Of a stretch of 64,000 nucleotides of DNA, positions 45,486 through 54,676 are shown piece after piece. The notes under the pieces are model-generated. The model saw only the letters and a program-made list of their open reading frames with translations, did not search any database and was not told the DNA's origin. Each line of letters opens with the position of its first letter. The stretch's first letter is position 1. The translations under genes and the position numbers were made by a program. This stretch comes from Streptomyces sp. NBC_00223 (GTDB taxonomy: Bacteria; Actinomycetota; Actinomycetes; Streptomycetales; Streptomycetaceae). The stretch covers positions 806,001 through 870,000 of the forward strand of contig NZ_CP108109.1 in NCBI RefSeq assembly GCF_036199905.1, in the 5' to 3' direction.

Positions 45486-48400
45486 ATGTCCGCCATGCTG
45501 CCGGAACTCGTCCTGGACTCGATCGGGCGACACCCGGACTCCCCCGCTGTCGTCGCCGGGGACACGGTCGTCAGCTACCGCGAGCTGGGAGCGCGGGCGC
45601 AGCGGGTCGCGGCCGCCCTGCGCGCGCACGGCGCCGGCCCGGAGTCGGCGGTCGGCGTCCTGGTGGCCCCGGGTCCCGGCCTGGTCGCCGCGCTGGTGGG
45701 GACATGGCTCGCGGGCGCGTGCTACGTCCCGCTCGACCCGCTGGCGCCGCCGGAACGCCAGGTCCGGGTGCTCGAACTGGCCGACGCGGCCGTGCTGCTG
45801 ACCGATCGTGAGTCCGGGGCGGCCGCCACTCCGGGACACCTCCCGGTCGTACGGGTCGACGCGCCGGGCCCGCCGGACGGCGCGCCCCGAGTGGCCGGCA
45901 GGACTCCGCCCCACCGGGCCGCGTACATGGTGTTCACTTCCGGCTCCACGGGGACGCCCAAGGGGGTCGTGGTCGAGCACGCGGGCATCGCCAACCGCGT
46001 GCTGTGGGGCATCCGGGCGCTGGGCCTGACCGCGGCCGACCGGATCCTCCAGAAGACCCCGCTCACCTTCGACGCCGCGGGCTGGGAGGTGATGGCGCCG
46101 CTCGTCATCGGCGCGCCGGTGGTGTTCGGCCGTCCGGACGCCGGGCGGGACGCGGCCGCCCTGGTGGCGTCGCTGCGGGAGACCGGCGCGACGGTCCTTC
46201 AGGTGGTCCCCTCCATGCTGCGACTGCTGGCCGTGGAACCCGGTCTTGAGGCGTGCGTCAATCTGCGTACGGTGTGCTGCGCCGGTGAACCGCTGCCCGC
46301 CGAGCTGTGCGGGACCGTCCGCGCGCGCGTGGCCGTCGACATCTGGAACACCTACGGGCCGACCGAGTGCTCGATCGACATCACGGCGGCCCGGTTCGAC
46401 CCCGCGCAGTACAGCGGGCAGGTGCCGATCGGGCGCCCGATTGACCACATGGAGGTGCGGCTGCTGCCCGCCGGGGCAACGCCCGACGCGGCCCCGGCCG
46501 AAGGCGCGGCGCACGATCCTGACACCCTGTTCGAGCTGTACGCGGCCGGTCCCGGGGTGGCGCGCGGCTACCACGGGGACCCGGCGCAGACCGCCGAGCG
46601 TTTCCTCCCCGACCCCTCCGGCCCTCCCGGCGCGCGCATGTACCGCACCGGTGACCTGGTGCGCCGGGCCGCGGACGGCACGCTGTCCTTCGCCGGGCGG
46701 GCGGACGCGCAGGTGAAGATCAACGGCGTGCGGATCGAACCCGGCGAGGTCGAGGCGGCCCTCGACCGCCATCCCGCCGTGGTCGCGGCGGCGGCCGCGC
46801 CCGTGGACGACCCGGACGGGCTGCGCCGGCTGGGCGTCTGGCTCGTCACCACCGACGGCGGCGAGCCGCCCGGCCTCATGGACTTCCTGCGCGCGGGCCT
46901 GCCCACCGCGCTGGTGCCGTCGGTCGTCACCACGGTCGCGGCGCTGCCCGTGACCACCAGCGGCAAGATCGACCGGTCGCGGCTGCCGGCGCCGGACTGG
47001 GGGCGCTCGCCGCGGGAGAACGGCGCGGCGCCGGTCACCGGCCCAGCGGTGACCCGGGAGCAGGCTTTGGTGCTCGACGCCTGGCAGGAGGTGCTGGACG
47101 TCGGCGGCATCGCGCTCGACGACGACTTCTTCCGTCTCGGCGGACACTCCCTGCTCATGACCCGGCTCGCGGCCGTCCTCGCCGAGACGTCCGGTGTGGA
47201 GGTCGACTTCCGGGAGCTGCACTTCGCGGCCACACCGCGCGCCCAGGCCCGGTTGCTCACGGACGCGGCCGGGGCGAGGCCGATCGGCGCGCTGCCCGAG
47301 GGTTCCCGCGTACCGCTCTCCCCCGCCCAGGAGCGCTTCTGGCTCCAGGACCGGCTGGACCCCGGCAGCCCCGAGTACCTGCTGCCGGTCCTGTGCTGGT
47401 TCCCCTCCGACGTCCCCGAGCCGGCGATCCGTCGCGCGGTCGACCTGCTCGTCGCCCGCCACGAACCCCTGCGGACGCGCTACGCGATGGACGCGGACGG
47501 ACTGCACGCCGTCGTGCTGCCCGCTCCCGGGCCGGAGCATGACGGGCACGGCCAGGAGGCGGCCTTCGCCCCCGACTTCGAGGCGGTCGACACGACACCC
47601 GCGGAGGCGGTCGGGCATGTGCGGACGGCCCTCGCGCGGGGCTTCGACCTGGCCTCCGCCCCTCCCGTGCGCCACCGCCTGATCCGCGACGGCGGCGCCG
47701 AGCAGTTGCTGCTCGTGGTGAGCCACCACATCGCCGGGGACGGATGGTCCTCACGCGTGCTCGAACGCGATCTGCGCGCGTTCGTCGCGGCCGTCCGCCA
47801 GGACCGGCCGGCCGCGCTGCCCGAACTGCCGGTGCGGTACCGGGACGCCGTCGCCTGGCAGCGCGAACAGCTCACCGCCCGGGTGACCGCGGAACAGCTC
47901 GGCCACTGGCGCGCCGCGCTGGACGGCGTGGCACCGCTGGCCCTGCCCGGGACGCGGGACCGACCCCGGCACCGCGGAATCGAGGGCGCCGGTGTCGAGG
48001 TGACGGTGGCGGCCGAGGACGCCGAGGCGCTGCTGGCGGCCGGCCGGGACGCCGGGGTGCCCGCCCACGGTGTGTTCCTGACGCTGTGGACCGTGCTGCT
48101 GGCCCGGGCCGCCGGGCACTGGGACTTCGGGGTCGGCACACCGCACGTCGGCCGCGACCGGCCCGAACTGCACGACCTGGTGGGCCTGTTCATCAACGTC
48201 GTGGTGGTACGCGCCCGGCTGACCCCGGACCTGCCCTTCCGCACGGCCGTCGAGCGTGTCGGGCAGGTGTGCCGGGAGGCGTTCGCCCACAGCGCGGTGC
48301 CGTTCGAGCAGGTGGCGGAAGAGGTGGAACCGGTACGGGACCGGTCCCGCACTCCGGTGTTCCAGACGCTGTTCACGCTGAGCGGGGACGGGCTCGTCGG

Positions 48401-48941
48401 CCAGGAGGTCCGCGCAAGGGACCTGCGGCTGCTGGCCGACGCCTGGCGGGTGGCCCGTACCGATGTGGCGCTCACGCTGTGGCCGAGCGCGGCCGGGGGT
48501 TTCGGCGGCGCCCTGGAGTACGCCGTGGACGTGGTGTCCGACGGCGCCGCGCGGGAACTGGTCGAGGGCTTCCGTACGCTGGCGGCCGCTTTCGCCGCCG
48601 ACCCGGACACGGCCGTCGGGGCGCCCTCCCTTGATGCCGCCGGGGGCGAGGACGCGGGCACGGCCGTACGGGCGCCGGAGGAGTCGCTGGTGACGGCCAC
48701 CGTCCTGGGCTTCGTACGCGAGGTGCTGGAGCAGGACGACGTGGGCCCCGAGGACGACGTCCTCCTTCGCGGCGGCAACTCGCTGGCGGCGGCCAGGCTG
48801 CTCTGGAACGTCCAGAACGCCTTCGGGGTCGAGGTGTCGATGCGGGTGTTCTTCGACCGTCCGACGGCGGCCGCGCTGGCGGAGGAGATCGAACGGCTGC
48901 TGCGGGCGGAACTGGACGCGGAGGCCGCCTCGACCGGCTGA
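45486..48941 (+). CDS. Nonribosomal peptide synthetase A-PCP-C-PCP
   Basis: This is an 1151-residue protein. A domain: residues 10-510 (FTSGSTGTPKG, YGPTE, SGKIDRS). PCP1: about 525-600 (DDDFFRLGGHSL). C: about 605-1050 (SHHIAGDGWS intact). PCP2: about 1068-1140 (LRGGNSLAAARL). The A pocket, read by alignment, is DAWQCATIDK, similar to Gln codes such as DAWQFGLIDK. Since beta-ureidoalanine is Gln with the gamma-CH2 replaced by NH, and the cluster has the genes to make it, that is my favoured substrate (inference). The second PCP has no A domain of its own and must be charged in trans, perhaps by the A-MbtH protein. ATG three bases after the previous stop, with GGGAGG upstream. Confidence 0.93.
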   Translation: MSAMLPELVLDSIGRHPDSPAVVAGDTVVSYRELGARAQRVAAALRAHGAGPESAVGVLVAPGPGLVAALVGTWLAGACYVPLDPLAPPERQVRVLELADAAVLLTDRESGAAATPGHLPVVRVDAPGPPDGAPRVAGRTPPHRAAYMVFTSGSTGTPKGVVVEHAGIANRVLWGIRALGLTAADRILQKTPLTFDAAGWEVMAPLVIGAPVVFGRPDAGRDAAALVASLRETGATVLQVVPSMLRLLAVEPGLEACVNLRTVCCAGEPLPAELCGTVRARVAVDIWNTYGPTECSIDITAARFDPAQYSGQVPIGRPIDHMEVRLLPAGATPDAAPAEGAAHDPDTLFELYAAGPGVARGYHGDPAQTAERFLPDPSGPPGARMYRTGDLVRRAADGTLSFAGRADAQVKINGVRIEPGEVEAALDRHPAVVAAAAAPVDDPDGLRRLGVWLVTTDGGEPPGLMDFLRAGLPTALVPSVVTTVAALPVTTSGKIDRSRLPAPDWGRSPRENGAAPVTGPAVTREQALVLDAWQEVLDVGGIALDDDFFRLGGHSLLMTRLAAVLAETSGVEVDFRELHFAATPRAQARLLTDAAGARPIGALPEGSRVPLSPAQERFWLQDRLDPGSPEYLLPVLCWFPSDVPEPAIRRAVDLLVARHEPLRTRYAMDADGLHAVVLPAPGPEHDGHGQEAAFAPDFEAVDTTPAEAVGHVRTALARGFDLASAPPVRHRLIRDGGAEQLLLVVSHHIAGDGWSSRVLERDLRAFVAAVRQDRPAALPELPVRYRDAVAWQREQLTARVTAEQLGHWRAALDGVAPLALPGTRDRPRHRGIEGAGVEVTVAAEDAEALLAAGRDAGVPAHGVFLTLWTVLLARAAGHWDFGVGTPHVGRDRPELHDLVGLFINVVVVRARLTPDLPFRTAVERVGQVCREAFAHSAVPFEQVAEEVEPVRDRSRTPVFQTLFTLSGDGLVGQEVRARDLRLLADAWRVARTDVALTLWPSAAGGFGGALEYAVDVVSDGAARELVEGFRTLAAAFAADPDTAVGAPSLDAAGGEDAGTAVRAPEESLVTATVLGFVREVLEQDDVGPEDDVLLRGGNSLAAARLLWNVQNAFGVEVSMRVFFDRPTAAALAEEIERLLRAELDAEAASTG

Positions 48942-49006
48942 ATCCGCCGGCGGTCCCCGGCAGACGGCCGCATGTCCCGAGCATCCACGGAGGAAGGCAA
49001 CTCACC

Positions 49007-52000
49007 ATGACCGCCCACCAGGTTGACGGCCCGCCGGGAGCCCCGGCCCAGCGCACGGTGGAGGACCTGGTCCGCAGGCGTCTCCGGGCGGCGGCGCGGC
49101 CGGTCCTGCCCAGGGCGGACCGCGACCGGCCCTGCGCCCTGTCCTCGGGACAGCAGCAGATGTGGGTCCTGCACCGGATGGACCCCGGCAGTCCGGCCTA
49201 TCTGATGTCGTGGCCGATACGGATCACGGGCCCGCTCGACGGTGCCGCGCTGCGCCTGGCGTGGACGGACATGGCCGACCGGCACGAGGTGCTGCGCACC
49301 CGCTACGCGGACGCCGAACCCGGCGGGCGCGACCACGCCGTCCAGATCGTCGACCCGGTCGCCGCGCCGGCCTGGCACGAGGTCGATCTGACGCGGCTGC
49401 CGCCGGAGCGGCGGGAGGAGCGGGCGCGGCAGGTGGCGGACTGGGTACGCCGCCGGCCGTTCGACCTGACGTCCGAGCAGCCGGTGCGGGTGACCCTGAT
49501 CCGGATGGACGACCTGCTGCACCTCATGGTGGTGACCGTCCACCACATCGCGTGCGACGGCCCCGGCCGGATCGGACGCGAACTGGGCGAGCTGTACGGG
49601 GCCCGGGTCGGCGGGCGCCCGCCCCGGCTGCCCGAACCGGGGGTGCAGTACGCGGACTTCGCGGCCTGGGAGCTGTCCGGCCTGGCCCAGGGCCGGCTCG
49701 AACCGCATCTGGCCTACTGGCGTGCCGCGCTGGCCGGGGTGACGGAGCTGCCGCTCCCCCTCGACCGCCCCCGCCCGGCCAGGCCGGACAGCCGCGGCGG
49801 CGCCGTCACGGTGGTCGTGCCGCCGGCGGCGTCCGACGCCGTACGGGCGCTCGCCGCCAAGCACCGCACCTCGCCGTTCGCGGTGCTGCTCACCGCGTTC
49901 CACGCGGCCCTGGGACGTGTCGCGGGGACCGACGACGTCACGGTCGGCCTGCCGGTCGGTCTGCGCAGCTCGCCCGAGCTGCGCGGCACGGTCGGCTACC
50001 TGGTGAACACCGTGGTGGTGCGGGCCCGTCCGCGCCCCGGGACGTCCTTCGGCGCGCTGCTGGACGAGGTGCGCGGCGGGCTGCTGGGCGCGCTGGACCA
50101 CCAGAGCGCACCGTTCGCCTGGGTGGTCGACGATCTCAGGCCGGTGCGCACACCGGGTGTCAATCCGCTGTTCCAGGCGGCGTTCGACATGGACGAGCCC
50201 GCCGACGGCGACCTGTTCGGGCTGCCGGGGCTCACGGTGGAACAGCTCGGGCTCGCACAGGAGACGCCCGCGAAGTTCGATGTGAACCTGCACGCGGACG
50301 TGCTGCCTGACGGCCGGTACGCGGCGCGGCTGGAGTACGCGGCGGCGGTGATCGACGAGGCGACGGCGGCGGCGTGGGCGGAGTGCTGGCGTTCGGTGCT
50401 GGAGGCCGGGGTGCGCGATCCCGATGCCCGGCCGGCGGCGGGACCTGAGGACCTGTCGGTGGCGGGTCCTGAGGACCTGTCGGCGGCCGGGATGGCCCAT
50501 GGGCCCGTTGCCGGGCAGGCTCCGGGGGCTCCTGAGTCGGACCTCGTCGGCGCGGCCGGGCCGGGGCCGGCGGAGCGGGTGGCCGAACTGGTGACGCGGG
50601 CATGGTCGGAAGTGCTCGGTGTCGACGACCCGGACCCGGACGACAACTTCTTCGACCTGGGCGGAGACTCACTGCGCGCGGTCGCGCTCGCGGGCCTGCT
50701 GCGCGGCCGGGGGCTGGACGTCGCCGCCGGCGACCTGTTCGCGTACCAGTCGGTGGCCGAACTGGTCCCGGCCGTGGCCCGGCGCGCGGCGGTGACGCAC
50801 GTACCGGACCCGGTCGAGCCGTTCGCCCTGATCGGCCCCGAGGACCGGGCGGCCCTGCCGGCGGACGTGGTCGACGCCTATCCCCTGGCCGCCGTACAGC
50901 TCGGCATGCTGATCGAGCTCCGCTCGAAGCCGAACCTCACCACCTACCAGGACAGCACCTCCTTCCTGATCCGCGACGATGCTCCGCTGGACGCCGCTCT
51001 GCTGGGGCGGGCCGCGCAGACCGTGGTGGACCGCCACGAGGTGCTGCGTACGTCCTTCGACCTGGCGGGCTACTCGGTTCCGCTGCAACTGGTGCACCGC
51101 GGCGCCCCGATCGCGGTGGGGGTGACCACCGTGGCGCAGGGCGAGCCGGAGGACTGGCTGCCGGTCCTCAAGGAGTTCGGGGCCGCCGAGCGGCGGACCC
51201 CGATGGACGTCACGCGGGCCCCGCTCATCCGTGTGCACGCCCACGCGCGCCCGGACCGGTCGCGGTGGTGGCTCACCATCACCGAGTGCCATCCCATCCT
51301 GGAGGGGTGGAGCTTCCACACCATGCTGATGGAGATCCTGACCGTCTACCGAGGGCTGCGGGAGGGGAGGCCGCCGGAGCAGCCGGACCCGGTGCCGTTC
51401 CGTTACGCGGACTACATCGCGGCTGAGGCGCGGGCCCGGGACAGCGCCGAGGACCACGCCTACTGGCGGCAGGCGGTGGAGGGGTGCGTGGAGCCGGCTC
51501 TGCCGGTGAGCTGGCAGGACCCGCCGCACCTGGCACCGAGGCGGGACCAGTACCTGGTGGACCTGCGGGACCTGGACGCCGAGCTGCGAAGGCTGGCCGA
51601 GGAGACGCGCACGTCCTTCAAGGCGGTGATGCTGTCCGCCCATCTCACCGTGATGCGGCTGCTGGGCGGTTCCGAGGACTTCTTCACGGGGCTGGTGTGC
51701 GACGCGCGGCCGGAGACGGTGGGGGCGGACCGGGTCCTCGGCATGTACCTCAACACCCTGCCCTTCCGGATGCCGTCCGGCGCGCACACGTGGGGCGACC
51801 TGGTGCGCGCGGTCCACGACCGGCTGACCGGGCTGTGGCCGCACCGCCGCTACCCGATGCCGCTGCTGCAAAAGGAGTTCGGCGGCGGTGACCGCCTGCT
51901 GGACGTGTTCTTCAACTACCTGGACTTCCACCAGGTGGACGACACCCTCGTCGAGAACGACCGGACGTACAACGACAACGTCAACGAGTTCGGTCTGCAC

Positions 52001-53089
52001 GTCTTCACCGTGCAGGGTGTGCTGCGCATCAACGCGGACAACCACACGGTGGCCCCCGACGCCGCTCCGGTGCTGCTGGCCCTGTACCGGCTCGTGGCCG
52101 AGGAGATGGCGCTCGGGCCCGACGGGCCGGTGGACACGGTCCGGCTGCGGCTCGGCGCGGATCAGCCGGAGGCGGGACGGCCGGTCCGGTGGGAGGGCGG
52201 TGTCCCGGTCGGCCCGGGTCCGGTCGCGGCCGCGGTGCGGCGGCTGACCGGGCTCCCGGCGGAGCCGTCCGAGGCGGCGTCTTCAGGGGCGGCGTCTTCA
52301 GGGGATACGGCCTCCGGCTCCGGGCACGCCGCCGCCGGGGTCATCGCCCGGGTGCTGGACGCGGACCGGCTGCCGGTCCCGCGCGGTGTCCCCGGTGACC
52401 TGTGGATCGACTCGCACCGGACCGGGGCGGCCGCCCGTACCGGGCTCGACGGCGCCCTGGAGATCCTGGGTCCCGCGGATCTCGACCCGGCGACCGAGGC
52501 GCTGTGGCCGCAGGGCTCGGCAGCCGTACTGCTGCGGATCCAGGAGCTGGTGAACCGCCATCCGTCGGTCCTCGACAGCCGGGTCCTGGTCCGCCCGGAC
52601 GCCGGCGGGACGGCGTGCGTGACGGCCTACGTACGGGCGGCGCGGGGGACGGAGGTGGACGTCGACGCGGTACGCCTCGGGCTCGCCGGCCAACGGCTCG
52701 CCCGGCGCTTCGTCCCCCGACGGTGGGCCGTGGTCGAGAAGTGGCCGCTCCACCCGGACGGCACACTGGCGGTCGACGAGCTGCCCGAGCCCGCCGCGCC
52801 CGCCGCGGACCCGGACGGGGACGCCTCCGGCGGCCGCCCGTGGGACGACCTGTTCGAGACGCTGCTGCGGGAGACGCTCGACCTCGCTCCGGAAGGGGAC
52901 TCGGTCGTCGCGGACCGCTCGCTCGCGGACGCCGGCCTGGACTCGTTCCGCATGGTCGGCATGCTGGTGGCGATCGAGCAGGCGTACGGCGTCACCATTC
53001 CGGACGACCTGCCGTTCACCGACATGTTCCGCACGCCGAGGACGCTGTGGGAGGCCGTGGCCCGGTTCCGCGACGGCGGCGCCGGCTGA
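49007..53089 (+). CDS. Nonribosomal peptide synthetase C-PCP-C*-(A remnant)-PCP
   Basis: This is a 1360-residue protein. C1: residues 40-460 (VHHIACDG). PCP1: about 520-595 (DDNFFDLGGDSLRA). C2: about 615-1045, of the modified-amino-acid type (AYPLAAVQLGML, FDLAGYSVPLQLVHR), but its HHxxxDG is CHPILEG (51287-51307). Residues about 1108-1262 align with the C-terminal part of an A domain (RGVPGDLWIDS, GALEILG, VNRHPSVLDSRVLV, FVPRRWAVVEKWPLHPDGTLAVDELP) without any A core. PCP2: about 1278-1358 (LADAGLDSFRMVGML). Neither PCP can be charged in cis. It is the last gene of the rightward operon. ATG with GGAGG upstream. Confidence 0.92.
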   Translation: MTAHQVDGPPGAPAQRTVEDLVRRRLRAAARPVLPRADRDRPCALSSGQQQMWVLHRMDPGSPAYLMSWPIRITGPLDGAALRLAWTDMADRHEVLRTRYADAEPGGRDHAVQIVDPVAAPAWHEVDLTRLPPERREERARQVADWVRRRPFDLTSEQPVRVTLIRMDDLLHLMVVTVHHIACDGPGRIGRELGELYGARVGGRPPRLPEPGVQYADFAAWELSGLAQGRLEPHLAYWRAALAGVTELPLPLDRPRPARPDSRGGAVTVVVPPAASDAVRALAAKHRTSPFAVLLTAFHAALGRVAGTDDVTVGLPVGLRSSPELRGTVGYLVNTVVVRARPRPGTSFGALLDEVRGGLLGALDHQSAPFAWVVDDLRPVRTPGVNPLFQAAFDMDEPADGDLFGLPGLTVEQLGLAQETPAKFDVNLHADVLPDGRYAARLEYAAAVIDEATAAAWAECWRSVLEAGVRDPDARPAAGPEDLSVAGPEDLSAAGMAHGPVAGQAPGAPESDLVGAAGPGPAERVAELVTRAWSEVLGVDDPDPDDNFFDLGGDSLRAVALAGLLRGRGLDVAAGDLFAYQSVAELVPAVARRAAVTHVPDPVEPFALIGPEDRAALPADVVDAYPLAAVQLGMLIELRSKPNLTTYQDSTSFLIRDDAPLDAALLGRAAQTVVDRHEVLRTSFDLAGYSVPLQLVHRGAPIAVGVTTVAQGEPEDWLPVLKEFGAAERRTPMDVTRAPLIRVHAHARPDRSRWWLTITECHPILEGWSFHTMLMEILTVYRGLREGRPPEQPDPVPFRYADYIAAEARARDSAEDHAYWRQAVEGCVEPALPVSWQDPPHLAPRRDQYLVDLRDLDAELRRLAEETRTSFKAVMLSAHLTVMRLLGGSEDFFTGLVCDARPETVGADRVLGMYLNTLPFRMPSGAHTWGDLVRAVHDRLTGLWPHRRYPMPLLQKEFGGGDRLLDVFFNYLDFHQVDDTLVENDRTYNDNVNEFGLHVFTVQGVLRINADNHTVAPDAAPVLLALYRLVAEEMALGPDGPVDTVRLRLGADQPEAGRPVRWEGGVPVGPGPVAAAVRRLTGLPAEPSEAASSGAASSGDTASGSGHAAAGVIARVLDADRLPVPRGVPGDLWIDSHRTGAAARTGLDGALEILGPADLDPATEALWPQGSAAVLLRIQELVNRHPSVLDSRVLVRPDAGGTACVTAYVRAARGTEVDVDAVRLGLAGQRLARRFVPRRWAVVEKWPLHPDGTLAVDELPEPAAPAADPDGDASGGRPWDDLFETLLRETLDLAPEGDSVVADRSLADAGLDSFRMVGMLVAIEQAYGVTIPDDLPFTDMFRTPRTLWEAVARFRDGGAG

Positions 53090-53093
53090 GACC

Positions 53094-53128
53094 GGTCTCC
53101 CGGGGCCGGATGGCGGCCCCGGGAGACC
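53094..53128. terminator. Bidirectional terminator between the two convergent biosynthetic operons
   Basis: A perfect 15-bp stem (53094-53108 with 53114-53128) with loop GATGG lies between the stop of the last NRPS gene and the stop of the luciferase-like monooxygenase gene. Confidence 0.85.
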
Positions 53129-53143
53129 CGCACGGTCGCGTCG

Positions 53144-54223
53144 TCAGCGCGGTACGGGTTCGGAGGCGGCGGCGAGTCGGCCGCGGACCTCGGCGAGCGC
53201 GGGCAGCGCGGCGAGGATGTCGTCCTCGGGCACCCCGAAGTCGATGAGGCAGGCGACCTCGTCCGCGCCGGCCTCTTCCAGCGCGCGTGCGGCGGCCACC
53301 CCGTCGGCGACCGTCCCGAACAGGCCGACGGTGTCGAAGTAGCGGTCGCAGGCGCGGTCCAGCAGGAATTCCTCGTCCTGCGCGGACAGCTTGAGCGGTG
53401 CTCCGCCGGCCGCCGCCGGGACGCCCGAGGAGCGCAGGATCAGATCGAGGGAGCTGCGCAGGTACTCCCGCAGCGGTGTGCGCACGAGGGACCGTACGGA
53501 CTCGCGCGACGGCCCCAGCAGCGTGTGCACCATGACGGACACATGGCCCCGCGCTCCGCTGCCGTGACAGGCGGTCAGTTCCTCGCGGTAGGCGGCGATA
53601 CCGCGCGCGAGCGCCGCGTGGTCCTGGCTGAGCATATGGGTGAGCAGGCCCGCTCCGAGCCGCCCGGCCAGGCGGAACGTGTCCGGGGAGCCGGCCGCCG
53701 TGATCCACAACGGCAGCTCGGACTGCACCGGCCGCGGAAAGACCCGTACCTCGCGCGCGTCGCCGTCCGGGCCGGGCAGGGCGACGGCCTCACCGCGCCA
53801 CAGGGCGCGCACCGTCTCCACCGCCTCGGCCATCAGCTTCTTGCGGTCCCGGTAGGCGTCCGGCCGCAGCGTGAAGTCGTCCGGGTGCCACCCGGAGGCG
53901 AAGGACACCCCGGCCCGTCCGTGGGACAGGTTGTCGACCACGGACCACTCCTCGGCGATCCGTACCGCGTGGTGCAGCGGCGCGACCACGCTCCCGGCGC
54001 GGATCGCGATCCGGCGGGTCGTCACGGCCAGCGCGGCGCCGACCACCGAGGGGTTGGGGTACTGGCCGCCGAACGCGTGGAAGTGGCGCTCGGGGGTCCA
54101 CACGGCGGCGAAGCCGTTGCGGTCAGCGAACGCGGCGCTCTCCAGAAGCAACCGGTAGCAGTCGCCCGCTTGCCCGGCGGGCTCGGCCGGGCTGCTGGCG
54201 AAGAAGAACAGGCTCATGTCCAT
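53144..54223 (-). CDS. MupA/BtrO-type FMN-dependent luciferase-like monooxygenase
   Basis: This is a 359-residue TIM-barrel flavin monooxygenase of the TIGR04020 type found in NRPS/PKS clusters: MSLFFFASSPAEPAG, FAAVWTPERHFHAFGGQYPNPSVVGAALA, SVVAPLHHAVRIAEEWSVVDNLSHGRAGVSFASGWHPDDF, PLWITAAGSPDTFRLAG. In butirosin biosynthesis BtrO hydroxylates the alpha-carbon of a carrier-bound gamma-glutamyl-aminobutyrate. With homologues of BtrI, BtrJ and BtrK in the same operon, a similar hydroxylation is likely. No flavin reductase is seen in the window. It is the last gene of the leftward operon. Confidence 0.9.
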   Translation of the reverse strand: MDMSLFFFASSPAEPAGQAGDCYRLLLESAAFADRNGFAAVWTPERHFHAFGGQYPNPSVVGAALAVTTRRIAIRAGSVVAPLHHAVRIAEEWSVVDNLSHGRAGVSFASGWHPDDFTLRPDAYRDRKKLMAEAVETVRALWRGEAVALPGPDGDAREVRVFPRPVQSELPLWITAAGSPDTFRLAGRLGAGLLTHMLSQDHAALARGIAAYREELTACHGSGARGHVSVMVHTLLGPSRESVRSLVRTPLREYLRSSLDLILRSSGVPAAAGGAPLKLSAQDEEFLLDRACDRYFDTVGLFGTVADGVAAARALEEAGADEVACLIDFGVPEDDILAALPALAEVRGRLAAASEPVPR

Positions 54224-54289
54224 GGCGGACCTTCCGGAGGTGCGAACGGGTGGGGAGGGCGCGGGCCGGGGCCTTCACGGGGTACGGGA

Positions 54290-54676
54290 TCAGCCGGCGC
54301 CGCTCGCGGGCAGGGCGAGCGCCACCGCGACCACCCAGCCGCCCTGATGGCTCAGGGACACCGCGACCTCGCCCACGTCGTACTGCTCGGCGACGGACCG
54401 CGCTCCGCCGCCCAGTACGACGCGGGGTGCGCCGAAGTCGTCCCGGAGCACCTCGATGTCCCGCCACGTCAGTCCTTGCCCGAGGCCGCGGCCGAGCGCC
54501 TTCGCGGTGGCCTCCTTGGCGCAGAACCGCCCGGCCAGGAACTCCGCGCGCCGCTCGTCGCCCAGGCCCTCGGCCTCGGCGAGTTCCGCGGCCGTGAAGA
54601 CCAGGCGGAGCCCGCGCGGACGGTCCGCGATCCGGGCGAACCGCGCGATGTCGAGCAGGTCCACACCGAGCCTCAC
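54290..54676 (-). CDS. Holo-[acyl-carrier-protein] synthase (AcpS type)
   Basis: This is a 128-residue phosphopantetheinyl transferase. The Mg-binding Asp is in GVDLLDIARFARI, and the second motif is LAGRFCAKEATAKALGRG. It converts apo carrier proteins to the holo form. Location within the operon suggests it is dedicated to the small ACP at 57644 or the cluster PCPs. The GTG overlaps the stop of the acyl-CoA dehydrogenase gene (GTGA). Confidence 0.92.
   Translation of the reverse strand: MRLGVDLLDIARFARIADRPRGLRLVFTAAELAEAEGLGDERRAEFLAGRFCAKEATAKALGRGLGQGLTWRDIEVLRDDFGAPRVVLGGGARSVAEQYDVGEVAVSLSHQGGWVVAVALALPASGAG

Noticed and set aside
42954..47729. Long minus-strand open frame antisense to the A-MbtH and A-PCP-C-PCP genes
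   Set aside because: Again a GC-skew shadow; the plus strand carries complete A, PCP, C and MbtH motifs in the same interval.
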